Of a stretch of 64,000 nucleotides of DNA, positions 22,833 through 35,200 are shown in pieces. Source of the stretch: Owenia fusiformis (lineage: Eukaryota; Annelida; Polychaeta; Sabellida; Oweniidae); contig CAIIXF020000010.1 of assembly GCA_903813345.2 (NCBI GenBank), forward strand, positions 28,544,425-28,608,424. Reading direction: 5' to 3'. A program made the position numbers and the translations under genes. The notes beneath the pieces were generated by a model that saw nothing but the letters and a program-made list of their open reading frames with translations, did not search any database and had not been told where the DNA came from. Every line of letters starts with the position of its first letter. The stretch's first letter is position 1.

Positions 22833-24387
22833 TATAACAGGATCTTAAGAGGTTCTGGACAAATCATTTGATTCTGGACTTGTCATATTTTTTTTTCAAC
22901 GAAATCACATCCAAGGGTTGAATTTTTATTAGCTATTTAGAGAGTGAGTCCTGCCTAGTATTAATTTCAATAAAAAAAGTTAAAATAGAACCCTATTTGA
23001 GAGTCAATCTAATACTTACATTACATTGATAAATTAAGGCAAATCCTGAAATATTTTTAAAGTGCATTTTTTATGAAATATTATCCAGCAAGTATTTAGA
23101 TGATACGGTCTTATTTAAATACAAATCATAACATGATGATATTTTTCATGAAACATTTTTCATTTTTAATTTAGGTGAAAACCCTTACATGGTGATGTGT
23201 TTTCATAACTTCTGTCATAAAATTCCATCAAGGGGTGAAGATAAAATGATCGAATTTAAGTGATTTAAGGATCACGAGAATATGTTTTCTTGGACATTTT
23301 CTATGAAATCCCATCCAATGGTCAAGGTAAAATTTTGATTTTGATTTGGTATTAGGTCACGTCTTCCAAAGATCCATATAAGGCCCATAGAACCATATAG
23401 GAACGTCATTTTAAATGTCACGTGATAGATCCATATAAGGCTTTTAGAACCATGTCGGGAAAGATGAGGGGAAGCCCCTGACACCTGTTTCACGATTTTA
23501 TCCGAACGTTGTTCGGATCATTTCGGTTTTTATGCACTTCAATATTGTACCGAAGTTGCCGATTCGATTCGTCGTATTTCGGAATCCTGGTGACAATTTT
23601 ATACTCCATTTGGAGTATTTTTGATCTACTTCTTATGACGAAAATTCCCGAACCTTGTTCGGATTAATCCGGATTTTCTGACCTACTTTATCTTCCGAGA
23701 TTTCACGAGTTAACATTCGTCTCATTTCGGAATCCTGGTGACAATTTTATACTCCATTGGAGTATTTTTGATCTACTTCTTATGACGAAAATTCCCGAAC
23801 CTAGTTCGGATTAAACCGGATTTTCTGACCTACCTTATCTACCGAGATTTAACGAGTTACATTCGTCTCATTTCGGAATCCTGGTGACAATTTTATACTC
23901 CATTGGAGTATTTTTGATCTACTTTTTCTGGATTTTGCCCTACTTCTTATATCTTGACAACAAGCAAATCAAAAAGTTCGACATGAACGGGTCTCGATCA
24001 ACTAACTTAGAGCGTGGGAGCCAGGCACGCTAACCATTAGGCCAACGTGCTACCGATATGAAAGAACAAAAGTATTATATATTTATACCGAGCGTCAATT
24101 CAAAATGATCCTCACTTTTGACTCCACTTAAATACGACTCGTCAGATGTATCCAGAATAGGTGAACGCCTATGGCGCTAGTGAATAACCAAGTCCCAGGT
24201 GAGTGGTTCGTATCCCTCCGTGATATACTATTTTTGTTTCATTAAATACGACAGAAAGGAGCAAGGTGTAGTTTGAAAACAAGACGTTAGTTTGTTTCAA
24301 AACAGTTTGGAAACATTAATCTCTGATAATTTAAGATTTTCCACTCCTGAAGGGCCTCTAGATCTATGAAATTCATTAATCCACTCA
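22833..24387 (+). repeat. Left arm of the 8.1-kb inverted repeat
   Basis: About 1.55 kb that recurs almost unchanged and inverted at 29413-30956. It contains about 2.5 tandem copies of a roughly 147-bp unit (GGAATCCTGGTGACAATTTT ...) at 23580-23935 and a tRNA-like segment near 23996-24060. No long reading frame. Confidence 0.85.
23996..24060 (-). mobile_element. tRNA-like SINE head (left arm copy)
   Basis: On the minus strand: GTTGGCCTAATGGTTAGCGT (A-box-like) and TTGATCGAGACCCG (B-box-like). No full cloverleaf; most likely a tRNA-derived sequence carried by the element. Confidence 0.5.
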
Positions 24388-25110
24388 GTAAAAATACTAT
24401 TTCTCTGCAACCTAATGTCCAATCAAGATCATTCAAATATATATGTGTTCCTGACACGTTTGGGCGTCCGGGAATAGCAAGGTCTACACAAAGTTTGCAC
24501 GCGAAATTGACGTAATTCATGACTGAAATCGGGAAGACAAAATTTGAGATTCACAAACAAAATTGCTTGTGAAAACTATTTACAAAAGTGTTCCAGAGAC
24601 TCTAATCTACTTGGCTAAGGTTTTATTTGAAGATACATTGCCTTATTAAGCAGGTAGAGGGGCATACAGAATACGGGAGCAAATGCTATGTTGAAAATTT
24701 TCTATTTTTTCAATTTGAACCTGTTATTACAATGTTTTATATGGGGATTATATGTACTTTACTTGTTTACATGAACTTAAATTATTACATGAAATCTGCA
24801 TTCTTCTGGGTTTAATCTGGGCTTTTATTGTCTTATTGGGGCTTTTCGACTTTAAAACAAACCCTACCTAAATGGATTGTGTCTCAGGAACGTTTTTGTA
24901 AATAGTTATTATAAACAATTCTGAAAGAATATCACATATTTTTGTCTTCCCGATTTCAGTCATGAATTACGTCAATTTCTCGTGCAAACATTGGGTAGAC
25001 GTTGTCATAACCGGATGCCAGAACGTGTCAGAAACATATAGATACTCGAATGATGTTGATTGAACATCAGGGTGCAGAGAAATCGTAATTTTACTGTTTG
25101 TATCCAGTTG
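24340..25110. repeat. Nested inverted repeat beside the left arm
   Basis: The minus strand of about 24400-24545 (TTGTCTTCCCGATTTCAGTC, ATGAATTACGTCAATTT...) is matched by the plus strand at about 24945-25090 with moderate divergence. This is an older hairpin inside the loop of the large inverted repeat. Confidence 0.6.
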
Positions 25111-25552
25111 GAATCCCAGCGTATTATTTTATTTTTTTAATTATATGGTTGTGCTTTGATTTTACGCTGAAAACATTTATAACTACGTCAACTTTATATT
25201 AAAACATTTATTATCTTTTCAGTTGTATTAAAATGTAAAATATGATATATGTCAGCTTATTGCTTTCTGGAGAACAGTCAAGGTTTAAAGGACAAGGTGC
25301 AATTATTGGCAAATATCCCTATGGTCAAAATGAATCATTCGTAGGTGTAACATGAAGAATAAAATGTCATATAATATTTTGGAAAATATTAAAGTGCTCG
25401 GGCACACATAAGCTAAGATAGGGATCATTTCGTTCAGTGGTTGTATTGACTTACATGAGGCTGTGCACCATTGACTTAACATGAGGATATCAGCAGATCC
25501 CAATAGAGGCCATTGATTTCCATTGATTATCACAGAAATACCAAAAATACAC

Positions 25553-25654
25553 TATGACCTGAATCGATTGCAAACTTAATAATTTCACAATACGACACAA
25601 ATGGTTTATCTCATCAAATGTGCAAATATGAAGTTTGCAATCGATTCAGGTCAT
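25553..25654. repeat. 102-bp hairpin with 24-bp arms
   Basis: ATGACCTGAATCGATTGCAA... at 25553-25576 and its exact inverse at 25631-25654. Looks like a small MITE or foldback. Confidence 0.75.
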
Positions 25655-26060
25655 ACTTAAAATTAAAAGATTGTACATTTTTTCATTATTTTTTTCCCTA
25701 CAAAATGGCTATAGAAAAATGATCCAAAAACAACTTTTACACTTATCAAATATCATACAAGTTTGTAAAACCAAAGATTATACTATTATATTTCATTATG
25801 TAGTAACATATTTGGATAAGATGCAGGGATCCGTAGGATGTAAATGGATTTTGACAGACACAAAAATACTTCCTGGTTTGGAATCTATGCCTCTACACTT
25901 CATGATTGAATTATGACCCTAATAAGTGGCCTATACATCAATACAGTGCTGAATATAGGTCAACAAGATACTAGTGTGCATATAAATGTAATAATTGAAG
26001 CAGAATACTCATTTTGAAAAATCAGATGAATTATTTTTTTCCCATGGTCCTTTGGTACAA

Positions 26061-26140
26061 TGAATCGGACACTCATGTAAATCGACATGGTTATAACATT
26101 AATGTTATAACCATGTCGATTTACATGAGTGTCCAATTCA
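26061..26140. repeat. 80-bp near-perfect palindrome without spacer
   Basis: Two 40-bp arms (TGAATCGGACACTCATGTAA...) meet at 26100/26101 with a single mismatch. It lies in the loop of the large inverted repeat. Confidence 0.85.
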
Positions 26141-26490
26141 ATATTGCGCTCAATGCAGTAAATTAGTTATTTCTATGAATCACAGCGGGATTGGTTTCAT
26201 TTTATATGATTGCCAACTCTGGCGGTATTTTTGTAAATGCTTTTGACCGCGGTAAATGTGAAACTGATACAGTTGTGTATTATTCAATTGTTTTATGTCT
26301 TGGTCACATTTGCTCCGATTTTCACTACGGCGCCCGGCCGATTGAGTAATGTGTTCAGAAATGTATTCAATTTTGAACAAAATACTCGCAGCAAATGTGA
26401 TCCAGGCATTACACAGCGGTATTTCGAACATACTATTGTTGCATAACCACGACCCAGCCAATTTTAAAATCATACTCCTTATTTAAATCC

Positions 26491-27900
26491 AACGATAGGA
26501 GCTCATGGAAAGTATACATTTTAACTTTTATACATCTTTACAGATACTAGAAATCTACATGTTCGAGTGGATCACGAAGGGTCCCCACATAGCAGCAGTC
26601 TCCGTAAAATGCAAAATACCTGTATTGATAACTTGACTTTGACTGATTTTTGAATTGAGATGAACTTGTTGAAACCTCGTGAAACGCCAGATACTAGTAC
26701 CTAGATGTGACCTTGAAATAATGTTGGCCAATACACATTGACTTTGACCTTAGGTCACCTAATCATGTGTCGTCAAGGGTCATTGTAGCCCTCAAGGTCC
26801 TTACAACGCCAAATACTTAGATATTAATTTTTGATCTTGAAACAAACTTGACCCAGTAACATTGGCCTTGAACTCAGTTCACCTAATCGTTGGTTGCCAA
26901 GGGTCACAGCAGCCCAAAGGACTTTAAATCACCAAATACCTAGATATTAATATTTTACATAGGAATGACCTTGACTTCAGGTCACCTTATCATGCCTCAT
27001 CAAGGGTCGAATCTCAGACCGAGGGTAAAAAAACGCGTAAACCAAGATATTGACATTTTAAAGAGAGAATCGGATCTAGCAAGCTGTCTAACAAAAAAAA
27101 AGTTTCAATTTTAGAATATTTCTGGCTTATGTCATTCCTTTTCATGTCTATTTTCTAAAAATATAATCCCAAAAGTGCACACTTTATTTCAGGAAAACTA
27201 AAGAGTTTACAACAATGACTTTTGTATATTTCTTCTATAAGAATGGTTACTTATTATTTACAATTTTGCACTTTTAATCTATTATAACTTCATCAATTTT
27301 TAACATATCGTAAATATTTTGTGAGATATTGTATTTGAGATTGTAAGGAATAGTGTACGTCAGTTGTACATGTTGCTTGTAATTTTGTCACCTCCATATA
27401 TCTGATTCTGCCTTTAACCTAGAATGACTTTGACCTCTGACCTTAGTAGAACGCTCACTGGCCCATCAAGTATGAGGGCAAAAGGAGATGTCGAGACCTA
27501 CTATAAAGCATGTTCGGTCTGTCTGTCATTTTGTCTGTCTGTCGGGACATCTCCTTCTACACCATTTAACCTTAGTAAGTTGGTCTCCGAAGGTCAGAGT
27601 TAAGTTCATTCAAAGGTAAACGATCAATGTTTAGGTATTTGGCGTTTGATGATACTATGGCCATTGGCGAATTGTGATTAGATGAACCGAGGTCAATATT
27701 AATGTTTCTTGTACAAGGTCATCCCAAGGTCAAAGATAAATATTTAGGTATTTTACGTTTCAAGACCTTTGGACAAATTCGATTCAATTCAAGAATCGGT
27801 CAAGGTCAAAAAATCAATATACAGGTATTTTGTATTTTTTTGTAAAGATGTATTAAAGTTAAAATGTAAACAGAGATAAAATAGGTTAGCTCCTATCGTT
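26491..27900. mobile_element. TIR element with internal repeated blocks
   Basis: AACGATAGGAGCT at 26491 and its inverse ending at 27900; similarity continues for about 55 bp on each side. The interior carries diverged repeats rich in GGTCACCTAATC / AAGGTC words in one orientation on the left and inverted on the right, plus a GTCTGTCTGTC tract near 27520-27545 between GGAGATGTCGAGAC and GTCGGGACATCTCC. Confidence 0.6.
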
Positions 27901-27929
27901 TCCTTGTGTATACGTTTATGTCTCTGCGT

Positions 27930-28060
27930 AATAACGCAGATGCAAGCAGGTAGTTACCAGTCTCACCACAAGGTGGCTTGTTCGGGTCAGATAGCATGGC
28001 GGGTATGGTAGAAAGTTCCCTTTAACTTAAAGTACATCTGTTTTCGTGGTTCAATTTTCA
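27930..28060. repeat. Dispersed repeat shared with 51320-51445
   Basis: GGTAGTTACCAGTCTCACCA and TTCGGGTCAGATAGCATG followed by AGAAAGTTCCCTTTAACTTA occur in both places. A piece (TTCGGGTCAGATAG) also occurs near 2283. Family unknown. Confidence 0.55.
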
Positions 28061-29400
28061 TATCACCCTTAAAATGTATCTAATAGCAATGCAAATTAAA
28101 ATATGTCCAGTGAAAGAAAATGCAAAACAAGAATAGATATTTCACTTTTTGTGATTTTGTAACAATTGGGTTATTTTTGTATATGTAACATGGTCATTTT
28201 CACATTTTATATTATTACTGTTCATATTAATCAATCCCTATTCATCTCAATATAACAGGTCCCTAAGTAGGTTGTTTGCAGTTTTACTCTTTAAATACCA
28301 TGTTCACTTTTCACCTTTTATTGAAACCAGTTATTCAACTATGCAAACTGTGTCAGTTTTATATATCTATTGTTCCCTTATATGGTCTTTCTCACTCACA
28401 TGTAGCTGAGTTTGGGTGTTGGCTTGTCAGTAGTTGTTGTAAGAGTTCATGTTGTACATTACAGAGCATTGTATTTTGAACATTGAAGTTTGAAATATAC
28501 TAGTTTATATATATTTTAATTTGAAGTTCGAGTTATTTTATTGCCACCCACGGGACTTCCACACGCCTATTTACATATAACGCATTGAAACAACTTTAAA
28601 AAGTGAGCAATGTCAGTGTTGTGATAATAACGCCCCTCATACCTATTTATTACAGGTCGTGTAGACCATTGTTGCCTGATTTATAGCAAAAAAACATTGA
28701 CTTTTGCACGTTGATGATGATGCGCCTTTTATAATAGATCTCATATCTTAGAAGCGTATCAGTTCAAAAAATACTAGAAGACCTTACATATTTTGCCATG
28801 CACTGCGCCTATTCATTTGGCAATTCAGTTGTAAATTCTATCTTGAAAAATAAATCTTCCAAATTTGTTGAGTTTTCTAGCAGAAATCGCCTACCCCCCC
28901 CCCCCATCCATCACCTTTGTATGATCACCGGACGTGATTTAAGCTGCTGATATTCTTCTTTAAACGAGTCTATAAGTTGGACTGCCTTCATAGAAGCTTT
29001 GAACTGAATTTGCACTGCTTAATGCTGAAATTTTATTGTTTAGCCATACATTTTAAGAAAAAATGTATAAAAAGAGATGTTAAGCCAAATGTTGCCCTAA
29101 AAATTCAGAAAATGTAAAAAATTTCGAATTTTCTATGTACAGGCCTTGTTGCCCCTTTAAAAAGCTCAATATGTAAATTATCTAATCAAACACTTCGTCC
29201 ACCATTTTGAAACACTAATCAATCCAATATGTGCTAGCGATTCATAGGGCGAGCCATTTGGATATTTCCAGGCTTCGTACACACCTGCAAATGTCAGGGA
29301 AATTGACTTAATTTTCCAAGTGCTGGAAATGTCAGGGAATTTTAAAATCAGGTCAAAAGGGCCAAAGATGACCGGGAATTTTGAAACGGTAGATATGTCA
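28060..29400. other. No gene recognised
   Basis: Right side of the loop of the large inverted repeat. Only a GAAATGTCAGGGAATTT-like word repeated near 29290-29400 was noticed. Confidence 0.4.
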
Positions 29401-29412
29401 GGGAAATTGGAT

Positions 29413-30956
29413 TGAGTGGATTAATGAATTTCATAGATCTAGATGCCCTTCAGGAGTGGAAAATCTTAAATTATCAGAGATTAATGTTTCCAAACTGTTT
29501 TGAAACAAACTAACGTCTTGTTTTCAAACTACACCTTGCTCCTTTCTGTCGTATTTAATAAAACAAAAATAGTATATCACGGGATACGAACCACTCACCT
29601 GGGACTTGGTTATTCACTAGCGCCATAGGCGTTCACCTATTCTGGATGCATCTGACGAGTCGTATTTAAGTGGAGTCAAAAGTGAGGATCATTTTGAATT
29701 GACGCTCGGTATAAATATATAATACTTTTGTTCTTTCATATCGGTAGCACGTTGGCCTAATGGTTAGCGTGCCTGGCTCCCACGCTCTAAGTTAGTTGAT
29801 CGAGACCCGTTCATGTCGAACTTTTTGATTTGCTTGTTGTCAAGATATAAGAAGTAGGGCAAAATCCAGAAAAAGTAGATCAAAATACTCCAATGGAGTA
29901 TAAAATTGTCACCAGGATTCCGAAATGAGACGAATGTAACTCGTTAAATCTCGGTAGATAAGGTAGGTCAGAAAATCCGGTTTAATCCGAACTAGGTTCG
30001 GGAATTTTCGTCATAAGAAGTAGATCAAAAATACTCCAATGGAGTATAAAATTGTCACCAGGATTCCGAAATGAGACGAATGTTAACTCGTGAAATCTCG
30101 GAAGATAAAGTAGGTCAGAAAATCCGGATTAATCCGAACAAAGTTCGGGAATTTTCGTCATAAGAAGTAGATAAAAAATACTCCAAATGGAGTATAAAAT
30201 TGTCACCAGGATTCCGAAATACGACGAATCGAATCGGCAAACTTCGGTACAATAATGAAGTGCATAAAAACCGAAATGATCCGAACAACGTTCGGATAAA
30301 ATCGTGAAACAGGTGTCAGGGGCTTCCCCTCATCTTTCCCGACATGGTTCTAAAAGCCTTATATGGATCTATCACGTGACATTTAAAATGACGTTCCTAT
30401 ATGGTTCTATGGGCCTTATATGGATCTTTGGAAGACGTGATCTAATACCAAATCAAAATCAAAATTTTACCTTGACCATTGGATGGGATTTCATAGAAAA
30501 TGAAATGAAAACATATTCTCGTGATCCTTAAATCACTTAAATTCGATCATTTTATCTTCACCCCTTGATGGAATTTTATGACAGAAGTTATGAAAACACA
30601 TCATCATGTAAGGGTTTTCACCTAAATTAAAAATGAAAAATGTTTCATGAAAAATATCATCATGTTATGATTTGTATTTAAATAAGACCGTTTCATCTAA
30701 ATACTTGCTGGATAATATTTCATAAAAAATGCACTTTAAACAGGATTTGCCTTAATTTATCAATGTAATGTAAGTATTAGATTGACTCTCAAATAGGGTT
30801 CTATTTTAACTTTTTTATTGAAATTAATACTAGGCAGGACTCACTCTCTAAATAGCTAATAAAAATTCAACCCTTGGATGTGATTTCGTTGAAAAAAAAA
30901 TATGACAAGTCCAGAATCAAATGATTTGTCCAGAACCTCTTAAGATCCTGTTATAT
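29413..30956 (-). repeat. Right arm of the 8.1-kb inverted repeat
   Basis: Inverse of 22833-24387 with only scattered single-base and short indel differences by eye. The arms are separated by about 5.0 kb. Confidence 0.85.
29742..29817 (+). mobile_element. tRNA-like SINE head (right arm copy)
   Basis: Plus-strand copy of the tRNA-like segment: GGCCTAATGGTTAGCGTGCC and GATCGAGACCC. The sequence just before it contains TATAAATATATAA. Confidence 0.5.
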
Positions 30957-30959
30957 TAC

Positions 30960-31740
30960 TAATTTACTAGGGCTCCCAAAGAGTGGATGGGGAGGTTGTG
31001 TTTGTCACTTTTAAATTTTACATTTCAAAATTGTCATTTTACATGTCATAATTTGTTGGTTTCATTCGTTTAGCCAATCAAAACATTGTAAAACAATAAA
31101 TTGTCTGTTACGTACAATCAATTTTGTTCAGTTTTGATTAGTTGTCAGAATAAAGTTACGTTCATCTGAATCCATGTATCAAAACAAAAATCCTATTTTC
31201 ACCTCAAAATACGTCAGTGAGATTAAGGCTCGGAATTGTCACATGCAATAACTTATTGTCGTATTCGTTATTTTATCTTCTCGATAGTAGCATTTAGTCG
31301 CACATTTGATGCCAGGTCACCTTGTCGCGTACCTCTTGGGGAACCCCACATTTATGTGTGTACTCATGGAAGTAAATTCCCCGGTGTAGCCGAGAGCCAC
31401 AAACTTTTCAACAGGTTCGAAATGACCAATTTCTCTCATATATACTCTAAATATTTTATTATTTAGCACCTACAAAGTATTGCTAATAACCATATGTAAT
31501 TTCAATAAGGAAACTTATCTGGCTACATATAAATTCAATATCAACACTAGCTGTTCTCTCAACACGTCCTGGCTTACCTTGTGGTGACAAACCCTGGATT
31601 TTCGCTATTTATAGTTTATCAACACCTGGACGCATGCGCATTTTATAGTTAATCGGGCACTTTAACAAAAAATTTCAACATTTAATGCCAAGGTTCGTAT
31701 TGCCATTTCAAGACAGTTTGCCATTGATCCTGACAGCGAT
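30960..31740. other. Intergenic, possible minus-strand TATA box
   Basis: No gene recognised. TATAAATAG on the minus strand (31613-31605) lies about 470 bp past the W3 stop, where a W2 promoter would be expected by analogy with W1, but no signal-peptide exon was found after it. Confidence 0.3.
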
Positions 31741-32077
31741 ATCGTATCCTTTTAAAGCACGATAAAACATATTAAAGGATTTCTGAGACCACATTTTAAA
31801 AACAAAATAAACTCAACACGTTTCTAAATTAGTTTAGTTCTTATTGGAACATCACGTTTATGAACATATAACTATTGATTAGCACAAACTTATTAAATAA
31901 AAGTTAATTGAAAAATGATCAATCCATGAAATTACAAATTTTGGGAATATTATATGTATTGTCTACATAATCGAATCTTGATGTTTTGAGTTGTTGAAAT
32001 TCTATTAAATACTCTGCCAAAGTGGTTCCCGGGAGTGGTTCTTTTCAATTGCATGTTCATCTGAAATTTCCTTTTCT
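31740..32077 (-). other. W3 3' flank, homologous to the W2 flank
   Basis: Similar to 10440-10785 across most of its length (CGTATCC...AAAGCACGATAAAAC, GGATTT..GAGACCACATTT, TAATCGAATC..GA.GTTTTGAG). Confidence 0.7.
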
Positions 32078-32281
32078 TTATTTAGGGCAGAAGTATCTCA
32101 CTTCATAGTCCAAACATAAAAAGCCACTAGCGCCACCTCTCTGATCGCTGTTCAGACACTTGAGTCCCTCTGCAACTGAACACTCAGCTCCTTCCCTAAA
32201 CACCTGGTGAGTTTCCGAAGCAGGAATATGGCTTCCTACAGTCCTGCATTCTATCCCTGTTGGGTTCTTACATGGCATGCC
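32078..32281 (-). CDS. W3 domain 3, terminal exon B
   Basis: 204 nt including TAA. Begins GMPCKNPTGIECRTVGSHIP and ends EVRYFCPK. It has a short insertion (DQRGGASGFLCLDY) relative to other B exons. Still fully open despite the broken A exon upstream. Confidence 0.8.
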   Translation of the reverse strand, partial: GMPCKNPTGIECRTVGSHIPASETHQVFREGAECSVAEGLKCLNSDQRGGASGFLCLDYEVRYFCPK

Positions 32282-35200
32282 CTGTAAAATAAAAAAAACG
32301 TTGCAATAGCAATCACACAATTTTTGCACTAGTATGACCCAAAACAGCTTAAAACTTGCATCATGACCAAGAGTATAGCATAAAAGCTTGTTGTACCACA
32401 TAACGTTCTTATTTCTGCACTGACATGTCTCAAGAGGCTAAGATATGAAATAAAAAAGGCTGGTGCACCGAAATAACCTACATCCAGATTGTATAATAAA
32501 ATTGTTAGTATTAATATGGCTGATGTACTACAAAACATTCTTATTTCTACACTTGCTAAAATGACATAAAGGCTAAAATAGAAATGAAAAAGTTGGTATC
32601 GTTGAATGGCCTAACTTATAGCACACTGTAACAAAGACACAAACGTGTCAATATTTCCCCGCATTTACATAAAGTCACTCATAAGTCGACAACGGCTGGA
32701 CATATTTGTTCACTTGAATTTTTATGTATTTCAATTGTATAAATGTAAAGTATTTTAACTAACTAACTAAATACACTAAAAAGAATCATCATCCCTTGCC
32801 ACCTCAACTCAGAGTGCCGATAAACTAACTAGAAAACGGCAACTCCTCGGAGTAGCAAATCCCAACGAACAAAACACATTTTGATAAATAACGTCCGTAA
32901 GTTTGCAGAGATTTTAGCATTTGACTTCAAAATGGCCGACGGACCGACCGTATAGAATTTACTCCAAATTCTATATTCTTTTGTTAATCAAAAGTACTAA
33001 ATTTTTATCAAAATCAATTGATGTCATACTTGAAATGCAGTTATGTGGTAAAAAGTAGAAAATATATATTATCATAAGTTGCTTTTACAAGGCAACCTTG
33101 TGTGACCCCAATTTAGAGGAAAGCGCCCCTGTTTCAATCGAAACGAAATATATTTTTTCAATAATAGAAGTCAAAACTTTCAAACAGTATGTCCATTTTT
33201 GTGGCAGAGTACCAGACAACGACAATTCATTTTTTGGAGCAGCTCAGGACGATATTGTTAGATATGCCATCGTTTGCTTACCCCACCAATCTCGAGGAGC
33301 CATCTATCCTCGTAATCTCCAATACTATATCCAATACTCATCTCTGTCTATCCACGAAGACCAAGACCCCATTGAAGACGCTGCTGTAAACATCAGAACT
33401 TAAACTGTCTTAATGATTGATACTTTAAAACAAGAGAAGAGAAGATTTCAAAAATGTCAGCGAATTGGCACTTTCTTATTTAAATTATTCCTAAACTAGA
33501 AGTATGATTCCATATCTACTTATGATATTATATACTTACTTGGGGTAGCCATTGGGCAGAGAAATCTTATTTCATAGTCAAGACATCGAGAACCTGGTCT
33601 TTGTTCATTGTTGACACACACCAGTCCACCTTCTACTGAACAATCAGCAGCTTCTTTAAACACCTGACCAGTTTGAGAAGCAGGAATATGGGTTCCTACT
33701 GTCCTGCATTCTATTGCTTCTGGGTTCTGGCATGGCATACCCTGGAAAATGTATCGACATAAATGAGTTGACGTACTTCAAGCACCTAAATCTCGAATTT
33801 TGATACGTCATATTTTATATTTTAAAGATTAGCCTAAAAGGAAATTAAATTGTAATCATTGTTGGCCATTCTGAACAGAGACCAGGAAGTAACCTTGACC
33901 CGCTTGTCATTCAAAATATTTGACAACCACCATCCACTTACCCCTCCCAGTCCCTTCTCGAGGTTCTCTCTATCCTCCGAGTCTGCATTACCACTAGGGT
34001 TATCTCTGTCTATCCACGAAGACCAAGATGCTGCTATAAACATCAGAACTTAAACTGTCTAAATGGTTGATACTTTAAAACAGGAGAAGGGAAAATTTAA
34101 AAATGTCAGTGAATTGGCACTTTCAAATATGAATTATTCCCAAACTAGAAGTATGATTCCATACCTACATATGATATTATATCATATACTTACTTGGGGT
34201 AGCAACTGGGCAGAGAAATCTTATTTCATAGTCAAGACATCGAGAACCTGGTCTTTGTTCATTGTTGACACACACCAGTCCACCTTCTACTGAACAATCA
34301 GCAGATGCTTTAAACACCTGACCAGTTGACGAAGCAGGAATATGGGTTCGTACTGTCCTGCATTCTATTGCTTCTGGGTTCTGGCATGGCATGCTCTGAA
34401 AAATGCATCCATGTAAATGTGTTTGCTTGCTTCAAGCACCTTAATCTTCATTTTATATGTCATCATTTTATCTTTTAAAGATACGCTTAAAATGAGTTTA
34501 AACTGTAATAATTGTTAATCGTACTGAACAAAGACCAGGGTGTAACCTTGACCCGCATGTCATTAAAAACATTTGACAACCGCCATCCACTTACCCCTCC
34601 CAGTCCCTTCTCCAGGTTCTCTCTATCCTCCGAGTCTTCATTACCACTGGGGTTATCTCTGTCTATCCACGAAGACCAAGACGCTGCTATAAACATAATT
34701 TAGTGTTCGAATGGTTAATGTTGATTTTAAAGGGGTGAGTATATATTAACTTACAATTTAAATACCACAATACTGTCAAAGGATGATTAAAGTAACACAG
34801 GACGATCTGCCGATTACTCAATTGGTACAAAATTAGTACTAAATTAGCACACAATTGGCAAAAGCGCGCTCATAAGCACTCATGAATTGAGTACTCGGCA
34901 TATGTATGAGTGCTCATTGAGTAATGAAAAATCAATGAAATAAGCGCTATTTTATTACTTATCATATGAGTACTAATTAAGAACTAAGATGCAATAAATC
35001 AGTGCTCATGTCATAAGTGCTCATTTCGTACTGATATTTACTGAAAGAGTACCCAATTAGCGCTAATGCCATGAGTACTATTTTGGTACCCGACATATCT
35101 CCCTGTGAATCTCACGCTTTCCATGCCTCTACACAGAGCCTTTTATCAAGATTTGCTAGAAAAATGTATCTATAATTCTCAATTCCTTTTGGTTACCTAT

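Noticed and set aside
24287-24520. Minus-strand open frame of 77 codons
   Set aside because: It lies in a repeated inverted segment also present at 24.94-25.09 kb with a broken frame; no family resemblance.
22833-30956. Polinton or other large virus-like element, because of long terminal inverted repeats
   Set aside because: No capsid, polymerase, integrase or other gene is readable inside; arms contain tandem repeats and tRNA-like DNA.
31236-31613. W2 start exon near the minus-strand TATAAATAG
   Set aside because: The frames after it give no hydrophobic signal peptide, and the GTAAGC site at 31577 is too close to the expected start of transcription.
33098-33403. Plus-strand open frame of 101 codons
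   Set aside because: It runs antisense through the broken W3 exon A; the splice sites and family match are on the minus strand.
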